From NCBI RefSeq assembly GCF_947242115.1, contig NC_074720.1, positions 31,658,645 to 31,722,644 on the forward strand: a stretch of 64,000 bases of DNA, given 5' to 3'. Shown piece after piece: positions 39,801 through 48,990 of this stretch. The notes beneath the pieces were generated by a model. It worked only from the letters and a program-made list of their open reading frames with translations, had not been told where the DNA came from and ran no database searches. The stretch is from Biomphalaria glabrata (Eukaryota; Mollusca; Gastropoda; Planorbidae). How positions within the stretch are numbered: the first letter of the stretch is position 1; every line of letters begins with the position of its first letter. A program made the position numbers and the translations under genes.

Positions 39801-42800
39801 GCTGCTCTAACCAAAGCTGTTAAAAAAGTTTTTAACATTGACGCCATGCCGAGGATTCGATACAAACTAGAAGCTACATAAATGGAACAAAACAGCTTTT
39901 AATTGTAGAGATATATGATGCTACATTTAAGTGTTACCTGTATATGCGGTCTAATGCACTCATTATGGAAATAATGATTGCAAGGTAAAACGGTTTTCTC
40001 AGCAGGCCCGCTAAACTCGTCAGTACAGAGGGCGCAGTGGCTGCTAGAAAATGAGTTCCATTGATCTTGTGAAACTATGGGACGATCTCTCAATGACTCA
40101 GGTAGATCTGCTTGGAATGAGGGACGAAGAGCTTGGTTTAGAGACTGTTGGCTTTGAGTTAAAGGTCGCTGTGGATTGGGTTGTCCTTGAGTTAAAGGTC
40201 GTTGTGGATTGGGTTGTCCTTGAGTTAAAGGTCGCTGTGGATTGGGTTGTTCTTGTGTTAAAGGTCGTGGTGGATTGGGCTGCTCCTGTGCAGGTCTCTG
40301 TACTTGAGATAGACGTCCTTGGCTTTGCATTGGATTTGTTGAATTCCACTGAGTATAATATATAATGCTAAATAGTTTTTTCAAAATATACACTTGAAAA
40401 CTGATCATCTTACTCTAGCGTATGTAACTAGGTAAACATTATACTTTTAAGACTGGATCTGTATCGCCAAACTAGAATCTTCTAGATCCTGTCTTCTAGT
40501 CTAGACTATAATACTGTCTTTTAATGTTTCCAAGTCGGGACCTTTATCACCAAACTAGAATCTCATTTACTCAGGAATTGATTTATACATTGACGTACCA
40601 GGACACTTTTTGGCACGGTGAGAGGGCGGGGTACAAAAATATTCAATTTTCTTTTAATTTATCATTCATTAGTTATAAAGAACAAAGTAGTCACTATTAC
40701 TAAAAGTCATCAGCTTCATAAGTCTTATGTAAAAAGTATGTAAGCTTAAAAAAAAGTATGCTTGTTTTGCTCAAAATATAAGCGACCCTGGCGACCCTGT
40801 TTATAATATCTAGATGCAAAACATTAGAGAAAAAACAACTTACAACCAAAGTGGCTTGTTGGGTATAAGCGATTTCAGTTACTTCTTCACAAATGGGGCA
40901 TGTCCCGTTAGCCTGTAGTTAAATGACAAAAAAAAAAGGCGTTATTAAAGTAATCTAATACAGATGTGATATGATGGGTAGTTTTTTGGTAACAAAATCT
41001 AAAAGTTAAAAAAAAAAGCAAAAACTGTTTAACTACTCACAGCAAGAAATCCATCAACACAGTTCCAATGGAAGCTGTGTGCGCATGTCAGGAAAACTCT
41101 TTCATCAGACGGCTCATAGTTACAGTTACATAAGGTGCACAAGCGATCAGATAGGGTTCCTACCGCCCTTTCGCCAGCACCCCGTGAATTCTCGGAAGGC
41201 TGATTTCGCTGTGTTGATCTCTGACGACGCTGTGGTTGTTGTTGGTTGGCTGGTTGCTGTTGGTTGGCTGGTTGCTGTTGGTTGGCTGGTTGCTGTTGGT
41301 TGGCTGGTTGGTTGGCTGGTTGCTGGGGATTTCTTTGCCGTGACCGTCGAGACCGACGTCGATTTCGACGAGGCTGAACATTGCTTCCTTCTTGTGGAGA
41401 ATAAAGCACATGTTGCTGTCTTTGCAATTCCATTGGATTAGACTCTGCCCCTTGGAAAAACTGCGGCCCAGGAGGAGGACGTGTGGCCTTAATTTAGAAA
41501 CAAATAAACAAAATAGAAAAAGATTTTAAAATACATTTTATTATATTATTTTATTTTATTTCAATATAATACAACATAATAATAAAATGTTTAGTTCAAG
41601 CTGCATGTTTGATACCGTCAGCTGCTTGAACGAGCGATGTTAACCATTCGGCCAACGGGCAATGAAAAATTGTGCAGTTATTTATTGGTACTTTCAGTAC
41701 ATGGACATCTAGATCAGGAACTAGATCTAGACTTCTGATTTAAAAATCTTAAAATCTAGTCTAGATCCAGATCTACTTCTAGATCTAGAATCTAGATTTA
41801 AACTGTATTAGATTTACGTCGAAATGTAAGTAAACTATAATTAAATAATCTTTCAATAAACTTTATGAAACTGCGTCCTAAACTTTAAGTTATTAAACTC
41901 TTCAATCAATAATACCTTACGTTGGAAAACTCACGAACGCGATAGTACATTCAAGAACGCGATAGTCCTTTCAAAACCGATATTGGTTCTAGATCTAAAT
42001 CTAGATCTGAAGCCAATTTTACATGCATTTATTTTTTTACTTTAAAATATAATAACGGTCAAGGTCATACTCGAGTTTTCCCCATGTGGCAAACGAGCTA
42101 GTAATTTTTTTCTCAGAGATATGCATCAACTGTTAAATATCTATGAAAATCGTTAGAGCCGTTTTTGAGATTAGCGCAAATGCATGTTCCAGGTTTGTAG
42201 TTCCTGGTTCCAGGTTTGATAAAGTTATGACTTGAATAGAGGTATTGGAAAAAAGACCATGTTTCAACATTGACATTATTGAGAGTTTTTTTTTAATTGC
42301 AATTTAGAGAAAGTGCTGGTATTCTATAGTACAGACTATTGAAAGGCCTTCTATTTCGTTGGTCGACGGCTAACGAGGTTATCATGTTGGAATCCCAACA
42401 ACCAATCGCTTTTAATTTTCCCGAAAATTGTCTGGTCCCCAATAGAGTTGTGTGGACATAGGGGCGTTCTAAAATCCCCAAGTTCATAAAGTTCAACTAT
42501 ATTATTATATCAATGCTTTCTGTTTAGTCACTTTAAGTTTCAAACCTGTGATTTCAGTAGGTCTGGTGTCAACCAAATTATTGATTCTGCATTGCTAAAA
42601 TATAGGAACATAATCAAATTTAAGTTTCTTTAAACATAGCAATGTAACCCTTCTTTTATTTTGTACACCACATACACCAAAAAGCTGGCTATTTGAAGGT
42701 TTTCCGCCATGTAGGAAACTCTCCAATAATAGATGATTTATGACATTTAGAAAGAGACTCCACTACATAAACATTTTGTTTGTATCCCTATAGTTTGTAA

Positions 42801-45800
42801 ATCTTTTTCTTGTTATCTTTATACATAGATATATATATATAGATATTTATCCATACACACATAAACTAAAACGCAAACATATAAGGAGAGAGATGGGTAG
42901 GGGACAAAAAAATAAAGGGAAACACACAAGGCCATATTAATATTTAAAGATCTGTTTCAATTAATGTGTTACCACTACTTAATAGCATGAAGACAATATC
43001 ACACGTATGGAGACAGACTGTAGGTGCTGGTACGAACTTTGTCGAGAGCAAAAGAAACAAAGCTGCGTAAGCCAAGAGAAAGAAAAAGAAAGCTGCCCTC
43101 TCAGCAAGCCCTAGGACATATGCATATACATGCACGAACTTTGGCAAACCCTGCAGCTCCAAAATTGGCTTGATCAGTCACTCCAGATTCTGCCCCTTCT
43201 GAAGATGAAACCAAAGCCAGTGACTAATCTGGGGGCATCCATTTTCTTCCAAGACACTAGGAGCCATATATATATATATACTAGTACTACTACTACTTAC
43301 TAACATCTCATTCTCCAAGCAATGACGATGGAAGCTGTGTTCACACATCAGAAACTTCTTCTCGTCAGATGCTGTGTATCTTCTCAAACAAATCCCACAC
43401 GTATCTTGCCTTGAATCCACATTGCCAGTAGGGGGAAAACATTTCTGAATACAAAGGCATAAAAACGCAAAGGGCATGAATTTGTATTCAAAGGTTTAAC
43501 CAACTTGTTGTAAAGAGCTCGTCATAGAAGGCCTTTAACACTGATCTGTCGCAGCTTGTAGGTCTGTAAGACGGGATGACGAGCTACTGGTCACCGCTGC
43601 CCACATTTTTGAAACGTCGCAGGTCAGTGTTGTGCAGTGGCGTAGCTATGGATTTGGGGGTCCCGGGGACTTGACATCTTTAACACCTAAAGTGCTGAGC
43701 TGTCTTACAATGAGTGCATACAAAATGGAATTAAAATTCTAATGCTTGGGGCTAAACTACCATACGCACCTTAAGGGTTAAGGGCTTCTGATTTTGACAT
43801 TCGACATAATGGCATGAGATAATAGCGTAATATTAAATGTAAAAACAAATTCAGGCACTCATTTGGGGGCCACCCTAAATTGGAGGCCCTGGGGATTTTC
43901 AAATTTGGCCTCCCCTCCCCCACCCTAGCTACGCCACTGGTGTTGAGGCCGGCTATAATGGTCTGAGATGATCTCGAGCGCAATAAAATTGTGAAATATT
44001 ACACTGACAGCTAAATATAAGCAAAAGGAAGTTACTTGGACATTTGTGAAGTCATTGGTATTTTAGATTAGAGGTTTTCTAGATAAAGTAAAGAATGTCA
44101 AGGACACTAAATTGAACTTTAACAATCTATCTATATATATAATTCTCTTCTTCCCTCAACAGTTTTGACGAGCAAGAAGTAAAGGAAAGTTCACTCTCTT
44201 ATTTCTGCGGATAGTAACCTCACGAAAAAACAAGAGAGGGGGGGGGGGGGAGAACAAGTTATAAAATGGTTTCATTTGATAATTTATACACCTTGAATTA
44301 GCGCGGGTCCTATGAAAGTGCAGGGCCCACTTCGGTCGCATAGGGCATAGGTTGCAGTGGCCTAAGGCAAAATAGCGGCGTACGGTAAGCCGCCGGTCGA
44401 CTAGTAAAATTTAAACTCATAAACATATATTTGTTCTATGTTTATCGAGACGTACACAGAAGTATAATTCACAAAGCGCTGGTTGTGTGTATGTGTTTTG
44501 TGTCTAAATGTTGTTTGTATTGGCATCTATATTGTTATTGTTACAGTAGTTACGCTGAGGTGGTCAATAGTAGTCAGACTGAATTTTTCCATTTGATTAG
44601 ACCAATAAAAATCATCTTATCTTATCTTATCTTAGACATATCAAAACATTGCTTATCGACACACTTATTTGTACACCGGATACACCAAACAGCTTGATAG
44701 TTTTAGTTTTTGTCCATGCATGAAAACCTCCAGTAGGTCCTAACGAAACTTCCTACCTCCCTGCCTAGAGATGCTCAGATACTTTACCTTACAAAAGTTG
44801 GTAGCGCATATTTCTCGCACAAGTTCATCTCTTGTAAGCCCATAGGGATTTCCCTGTGCACACAATAAAACAACAACGTCATGAACTGTTCATTGAAATG
44901 TCATAGTCATAGATTTAGAGACATATGTGGACTGGACAACATATAATCATATATACAGCTCTGGGGTCCAAGCATAATCAGGAAAAACATTGAAAAAATT
45001 ACTTTTAAAACAAAGCTTATGTTAGGTGTACTTGTATCAATTAATTTGAATCAGTTATGTAATTAAATTTGTAATAGATCTACACTAATAATAAAAAAGC
45101 ATTTATAAAGATAAATTAAATTTAATGTCACTTTTATGAGAATGTCGTAAAGATTAAAAAAAAAACTAGATCTGAGATATTTACATGATGAAACGTCACG
45201 AAGTTAAACAGAAAGTCCCTATCAATGTTTGGTCTGCTGGAATTCGAGGCTCTGTTAGGACCGTCTCGTTGACAGTTCTGAAAAGCAGAAAATAAAATTC
45301 GAGGCAATGAAGTGAATAGAGTTTCAAAGAAATTATTTAAAACTTAATTTATTTTATTAATAGAGAATATTGAGAAACAATTCTGTTATTTACAAAAAAA
45401 TTAATTTTATAGATAATCTAGGAAACTAATGCGGTCATCTAAAAGATGATTGGACATGACACCTGTCATCAAGTTTGATCAGGATGGTGAGTGTTATGGC
45501 ATGTGTATAAACGACTTGAAGCTATGGTGTAAAGATAATGGTACTTAGATCATCTTGATTTAGTCAATAGACGACTTGAAGCTATGGTGTAAAGATAATG
45601 GTACTTAGATCTTCTTGATTTAGTCAATAGACGACTTGAAGCTATGGTGTAAAGATAATGGTACTTAGATCTTCTAGATTTTGTCAATAAACGACTAGAA
45701 GCTATGGTGTAAAGATAATGGTACTTAGATCTTCTTGATTTAGTCAATAGACGACTTGAAGCTACGGTGTAAAGATAATGGTACTTAGATCTTCTTGATT

Positions 45801-46539
45801 TAGTCAATAGACGACTTGAAGCTACGGTGTAAAGATAATGGTACTTAGATCTTCTTGATTTAGTCAATAAACGACTTGAAGCTATGGTGTAAAGATAATG
45901 GTACTTAGATCTTCTTGATTTAGTCAATAGACGACTTGAAGCTATGGTGTAAAGATAATGGTACTTAGATCTTCTTGATTTTGTCAATAGACGACTTGAA
46001 GCTACGGTGTAAAGATAATGGTACTTAGATCATCTTGATTTAGTCAATAGACGACTTGAAGCTATGGTGTAAAGATAATGGTACTTAGATCTTCTTGATT
46101 TAGTCAATAGACGACTTGAAGCTATGGTGTAAAGATAATGATACTTAGATCCTCTTGATTTAGTCAATAGACGACTTGAAGCTATGGTGTAAAGATAATG
46201 GTACTTAGATCTTCTTGATTTAGTCAATAGACGACTTGAAGCTATGGTGTAAAGATAATGGTACTTAGATCTTCTTGATTTAGTCAATAGAAATGAACGT
46301 TTCTATTTGTTAAGATAATACTGACAGCCAAGAAAGAAAGGTTCTCAGAATAAGATTAAAGTGCACCTTCCTAACCCCTTCCTTACATTTTCGTTACATC
46401 TTCCTTACATGTTACCTAGGTTACTTACATTGCCATTATTTGAAGCACGACGTTGGTTCATTCTTTGATCTCTTAGAAGTAAAGGGTCGTTAGGGTCATT
46501 GAGATTGAACGCGGGTGTATTGAGACTGAGGCATATAGT
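36176..46539 (-). CDS. Multi-RING-H2 protein, probable E3 ubiquitin ligase (10 exons recognised, 5' end not found)
   Basis: Ten minus-strand exons (46429-46539, 45185-45277, 44788-44853, 43301-43444, 41041-41487, 40844-40912, 39938-40348, 38775-38843, 36898-37272, 36176-36220) have GT-AG boundaries, are all multiples of three and all in phase 0, giving 609 codons in one frame. RING-H2 modules: RING1 CGICLRRY..MCEHSFHRHC without a visible last Cys pair; RING2 CTLC..TCAHSFHWNC plus GTCPIC; RING3 CALC..LPCNHYFHNEC plus RSCPVC; RING4 CAICLEKF..TCCHFFHKNC plus TICPYC. An intron always separates zinc ligands 1-6 from 7-8. Pro/Gln/Asn-rich linkers precede each module. RING-H2 proteins bind two zinc ions and recruit E2 enzymes; the E2-contact Trp (DKWL) is kept only in RING4. 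No membrane segment seen. The exons could instead belong to more than one gene, or be the 3' part of a longer gene including 57576-63201. Confidence 0.65.
36650..36892 (-). repeat. GATA and GAGA microsatellite starting at a splice donor
   Basis: On the minus strand the donor CAG|GTAAGTC runs directly into TATC units (36787-36892), then a GA/GACA tract to 36650. The long IYLSIYLS frame here is intron. Confidence 0.92.
36898..37272 (-). CDS. Multi-RING gene exon, RING4 first half with Gln-rich linker
   Basis: 125 codons from CGTCTAG| to CAG|GTAAGT. N-terminal PNLHRVQRPSTQNQQP, then repeats of SPLPQLQSQQ, then CAICLEKFNRTEEKHF and CCHFFHKNCIDKWLQ with C-x2-C and C-x-H-x2-H-x2-C spacing. Confidence 0.85.
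37530..37720 (+). mobile_element. LINE 3' end fragment
   Basis: Plus strand reads AIKKLARDRGEWHVF and VPRGTQRK followed by a GAT-repeat tail, like the C-terminus and tail of RTE/L2-type LINEs. Inside an intron of the multi-RING gene, antisense. Confidence 0.6.
38195..38470 (+). repeat. Dispersed repeat R1, split by a SINE
   Basis: GGGAACTAATTCAGCTTATA, ATAATTGTGCCAAATTTCAGC and GAGAAATAACGTTTACA match R1; its end AGACAGACAGAGTGAGTTG reappears at 38740 after the SINE1 copy, so the SINE landed inside it. Confidence 0.65.
38470..38738 (+). mobile_element. tRNA-derived SINE1
   Basis: TTGGTTCGAATCCTGGTGAAG (box B), GCGCCTCTGAGGTCACCCAG, AAAGGCGGTTGGTCGTTG and the 3' end CCACAAGGTCTGAAAGAGGA. Ends about 35 bp from the donor of exon 38775-38843. 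Confidence 0.8.
38775..38843 (-). CDS. Multi-RING gene exon, RING3 second half
   Basis: 23 codons EDRSCPVCRQIIQAAFSESE plus AQA from ACTAG| to GCT|GTAAGT. Ligands 7-8 are in CPVC. Same length as the RING2 second-half exon. Confidence 0.78.
39285..39732. mobile_element. hAT-type MITE, 448 bp
   Basis: Starts CAGCGATGCTCAAAATACGG and ends GGTTGGGCATCACTG; flanked by GTCTAAAG (39277) and GTTTAAAG (39733), an 8-bp duplication with one mismatch. CGGCCCGCGGGTCAC and GGCCCGCAGGTCGAA sit near the ends. Related to 61344-61785. Confidence 0.85.
39938..40348 (-). CDS. Multi-RING gene exon, RING3 first half with 11-residue repeats
   Basis: 137 codons from ACTCAG| to CAG|GTAACA. Four repeats of QPNPQRPLTQG type (11 residues, 33 bp), then CALCTDEF and LPCNHYFHNECIRPHIQ. 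The linker repeat is shared with the fifth RING exon at 58185. Confidence 0.85.
40844..40912 (-). CDS. Multi-RING gene exon, RING2 second half
   Basis: 23 codons ANGTCPICEEVTEIAYTQQA plus TLV from CTACAG| to GTT|GTAAGT. Ligands 7-8 in CPIC. Confidence 0.78.
41041..41487 (-). CDS. Multi-RING gene exon, RING2 first half
   Basis: 149 codons from TTAAG| to GCT|GTGAGT. ATRPPPGPQFFQG, a basic stretch RRNRRRSRRSRQRN that could be a nuclear localisation signal, QPANQQ repeats, then CTLCNCNYEPSDERVF and TCAHSFHWNCVDGFLA. Confidence 0.82.
42010..42255 (+). repeat. Dispersed repeat R2
   Basis: ATAATAACGGTCAAGGTC, AACGAGCTAGTAA and CGTTAGAGCCGTTTTTGAGA, ending near GACTTGAATAGAGGTATT exactly as at 4265. 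Confidence 0.6.
42345..42485 (-). mobile_element. SINE1 fragment
   Basis: Central body only: minus strand AACTTGGGGATTTTAGAACG and AAGCGATTGGTTGTTGG. Ends missing. Confidence 0.5.
43301..43444 (-). CDS. Multi-RING gene exon, RING1 first half
   Basis: 48 codons from ATTCAG| to TTA|GTAAGT. KCFPPTGNVDSRQDT, then CGICLRRYTASDEKKF and MCEHSFHRHCLENEML. Ligands 1-6 are present; no clear exon with the last Cys pair follows. The donor runs straight into a GTAGTA/TATA microsatellite. Confidence 0.8.
43635..43939. mobile_element. hAT-type MITE, 305 bp
   Basis: Inverted ends CAGTGGCGTAGCTATGG and CCCTAGCTACGCCACTG, flanked by GTGTTGTG (43627) and GTGTTGAG (43940). Same family as 8152-8846. Confidence 0.9.
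44285..44376. mobile_element. MITE end fragment
   Basis: AATTAGCGCGGGTCCTATGA and GTTGCAGTGGCCTAAGGC match the right part of the MITE at 47962-48401. Left part not recognised. Confidence 0.5.
44560..44636 (+). mobile_element. LINE 3' tail with ATCTT repeats
   Basis: TTAGACCAATAAAAATCATC followed by four TTATC units, the tail style of CR1-like LINEs; distinct from the TCTTAG-tailed family. Confidence 0.5.
44788..44853 (-). CDS. Multi-RING gene exon upstream of RING1
   Basis: 22 codons GNPYGLTRDELVREICATNF plus CK from GCACAG| to AAG|GTAAAG, phase 0 at both ends. No known domain. Confidence 0.6.
45185..45277 (-). CDS. Multi-RING gene exon
   Basis: 31 codons beginning NCQRDGPNRASNSSRPNI and ending FVTFHH, from TTTTCAG| to CAT|GTAAAT. 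Polar, no known domain; called on splice sites, frame and phase only. Confidence 0.55.
45506..46290 (-). repeat. 60-bp minisatellite, 13 copies, in a multi-RING gene intron
   Basis: Units exactly 60 bp with GACTTGAAGCTATGGTGTAA and ATGGTACTTAGATC blocks. Because 60 is divisible by three the minus strand stays open as 20-residue repeats (SKYHYLYTIASSRLLTKSRR). It lies between two phase-0 exons and has no splice sites of its own, so it is treated as intron. Confidence 0.93.
46429..46539 (-). CDS. Multi-RING gene exon, most 5' one recognised
   Basis: 37 codons starting TICLSLNTPAFNLNDPND and ending QRRASNNGN, from CTTCCAG| to AAT|GTAAGT. It begins at an acceptor, so at least one more exon lies upstream. 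Confidence 0.55.
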
Positions 46540-46559
46540 CTGGAAGAGGATAAAACCAT

Positions 46560-46733
46560 TCAATTAGAGCTAGAGAAAGCGAGAGAGAACTTGAGAGAGA
46601 GGGCGAGAAAAAGAGAGCGAGAAATAGAGAGCGAGAGAACGCAAAAGAAAGAGAAAGCGAGAGAGAGCGAGAAAGAGAGAGCGAGAAAGAGAGAGCGAGA
46701 AAGAGAGAAACGAAAGAGAGAGGGAGAAAAAAT

Positions 46734-46765
<32 letters not shown>

Positions 46766-46925
46766 AAGAAAGAGAGAGAAAAATAAGAGATAGAGCGAGA
46801 GAGAGTGACATTGAAAGACAGCAATAGGGACATAAGTGACAGGAAGAGAGAGAGAGAGAGAGCGACAAAAAAAAAAGATACAGAGAGACAGATAGAGACC
46901 GACAGAGATATATATAGAGAGGGGG
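46560..46925 (+). repeat. GAGA-rich microsatellite
   Basis: About 360 bp of AGAGAGCGAGAAAGAGAG-type sequence. The overlapping RERER and SLSLS frames are artefacts of composition. Confidence 0.92.
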
Positions 46926-46929
46926 AGAT

Positions 46930-47238
46930 TAAAATATTTTAAATAACAGTCGCTGTTCATCTAAGTAAGATCGTTGTTTTTTTTAATGTATTCAGTTTTC
47001 GAGACAACTGTCTACAACTAGGTTGACTCTAAACATTTTGTTTAAATTCATGTCTTATTTATGCCAATGAATAATTAATTGTGCTAGATTTCAATTTCGT
47101 TCAAAAAATGAGTGTGTGGAAAATTACGTGTACAAACGTTTTACCTGACCGACAAACCTCTTTCTGTGAAATGTAAAAGATATTTTTTTTTTACATAGTA
47201 CGCTATAAGCTCATGGTGTAAGTAGCATCATACTAATG
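46930..47238 (+). other. No gene seen; R1 remnant
   Basis: 47060-47160 has GTGCTAGATTTCAATTTC and GTGTGTGGAAAATTACGTGT, a diverged R1 copy. Otherwise AT-rich. Confidence 0.4.
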
Positions 47239-47961
47239 GCGTCATACAGTGGCGTAACTAAGGGGGGGGGGATAATTTTAAAATCCCCCCGGGCCCCCAC
47301 CTAGGGGGGGGGGGCCCAAATGGGTGTCCGAAATTTATTTGTAAATACATAAATTAATATATTTGATTGACAAATAGTGTCAACGGGTGTCTTTTTTTTT
47401 TCAATATTTATGGATTAAATTTATCACAAAGACTAAACCTAAATCTAGGTCTATCAGTACGTTGACTTTGTTGACATTTTAAAAATAGTTTTTCCCACAG
47501 AGATCAAAGTTTTTTTTTAAAGTTGGCCTTACATTTTAAACTTTGTTGCCACGAATAAAACTGCATGATATACAGCGAATTCCAGGTATCTTGTTACCTT
47601 TACTAATAATAGATCTAAATGGCGAGTATTTTATGGCTACACTAATTAACCTTAAAGCAAAATTTATAGAATAAAGTATAACAGATTCAAAAGTTATTCT
47701 TAATAATGCTAGAATAGTCCATTATTCGGGTTTGGCGTCTATAATTTCAGAATTAAACTTCACACTCGAGTTATTACCCCTCTATTCATCTTTCCTCAAT
47801 CCAATGGAAATTCTATTTTTATTTCCATCTAATCATTTTGCTTTCGCACAAAACATAAACAACAAACAATGACGTAATATCATATAATATTAGCACATCC
47901 TTCCTTTTGAAGTTATTATCACACCCATCCTTTTAAAGTTCTTAAGAGTGATATCTACTAG

Positions 47962-48401
47962 CAGGGCCGGCCCTAGCATTTGCGGGGCCCTATGCGAAAC
48001 GGATCGCGTGGGGCCTAGTCTGGGTAGGGATGAGCATAATGTCAAAATTATTTTTTTTTAATTAGAAAATAGGCCTACTTTCGTCTTTTTTCAATTATTT
48101 TTTTATCAAATGAAAGCTCGCGATGCAACTTTTTATTTATAGGCACCCCAAAATGTCGATTTCGTCTATTCTTCAGGAGATTTGAATAAATTCAAAAAAG
48201 GTCAGGACTTTATCGTATATTTTGCCTTTTCATGAGATTTCCTGGAGGCCCTGGAAAATCAGGAGGTCGCGAAAACCCTGTTATTTTATATACGTTATAA
48301 TGGTTTAATTTAATAAAGTACACTTAGAATTAGCGCGGGTCCTATGAAAGCGCCGGGCCCACTGCGACCGCATAGGCTGCAGTGGCCTAAGGCCGGCCCT
48401 G
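47962..48401. mobile_element. hAT-type MITE nested in the larger hAT, 440 bp
   Basis: Ends CAGGGCCGGCCCTAGC and GCCTAAGGCCGGCCCTG, flanked by TCTACTAG at 47954-47961 and 48402-48409 (perfect 8 bp). The flanks belong to the retroelement fragment, so insertion order is hAT, then retroelement sequence, then MITE. Confidence 0.92.
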
Positions 48402-48990
48402 TCTACTAGGAACTTTAACAATTCGTCCACTTCTGGTTGTCTTGACTGGCACAACAAGTTCTCTAGACCTTGATCTATAACTGTCTGTTTCGTTTGTTCC
48501 AACAGTTTGCAGTTTATTGTCACCATCGGTATCATAGTACCCAGAGATGTCTTCATCAAAACTCTTATTCAAAAAGCGTTGATTTCTTCTGTATGTTTTT
48601 CCGTTTGTCTTTATGATGTAAGATCTGGGTGCTGAATGTTTTTTTTATGACAACTGCTTTCTGCCATGTTTGACCTAGACGAACTCTCCGGCAGAATAAT
48701 CTTTAGGTAGTCTTGCTTTTGCATTGTATTTCACTTTGCTTTTCATCTGTTGTTCGTTGAGTAATGTCTCTGCATTTTCAGCTACCGATGGTTTCAATAG
48801 TTTGGGATCAGTTGGAATGATTCCCTGAGTCTTCTACTCGTCAGCAGTTGTGATGGTGAATACGGCAGTCCACTTATCGGAGTATTTCTATACTCGAGCA
48901 TAACGAGATATGGATCTTTCCCACTTTTGTATGCTCTGAATCCTTTTGCTTGCGCACAAAACATAAACAACCAACAATGACGTAATACCA
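48402..48990 (-). mobile_element. Ty3/Gypsy-like LTR retrotransposon fossil, integrase C-terminal part
   Basis: Minus-strand similarity to the end of a Gypsy integrase (EYRNTPISGLPYSP block) and its downstream tail. Only a fragment remains, broken by several disruptions and by the MITE; no LTRs were recognised. A 60-bp block near 47840-47900 is repeated at 48950-49010 on its two sides. Looks old. Confidence 0.7.

Noticed and set aside
42540-42594. Candidate second-half exon for RING1
   Set aside because: Only one Cys, weak donor (GTTTGA), and 49 nt breaks the phase-0 rule seen in all other exons.
46496-46960. Frames rich in SLSLS or RERER
   Set aside because: GAGA microsatellite composition on both strands.
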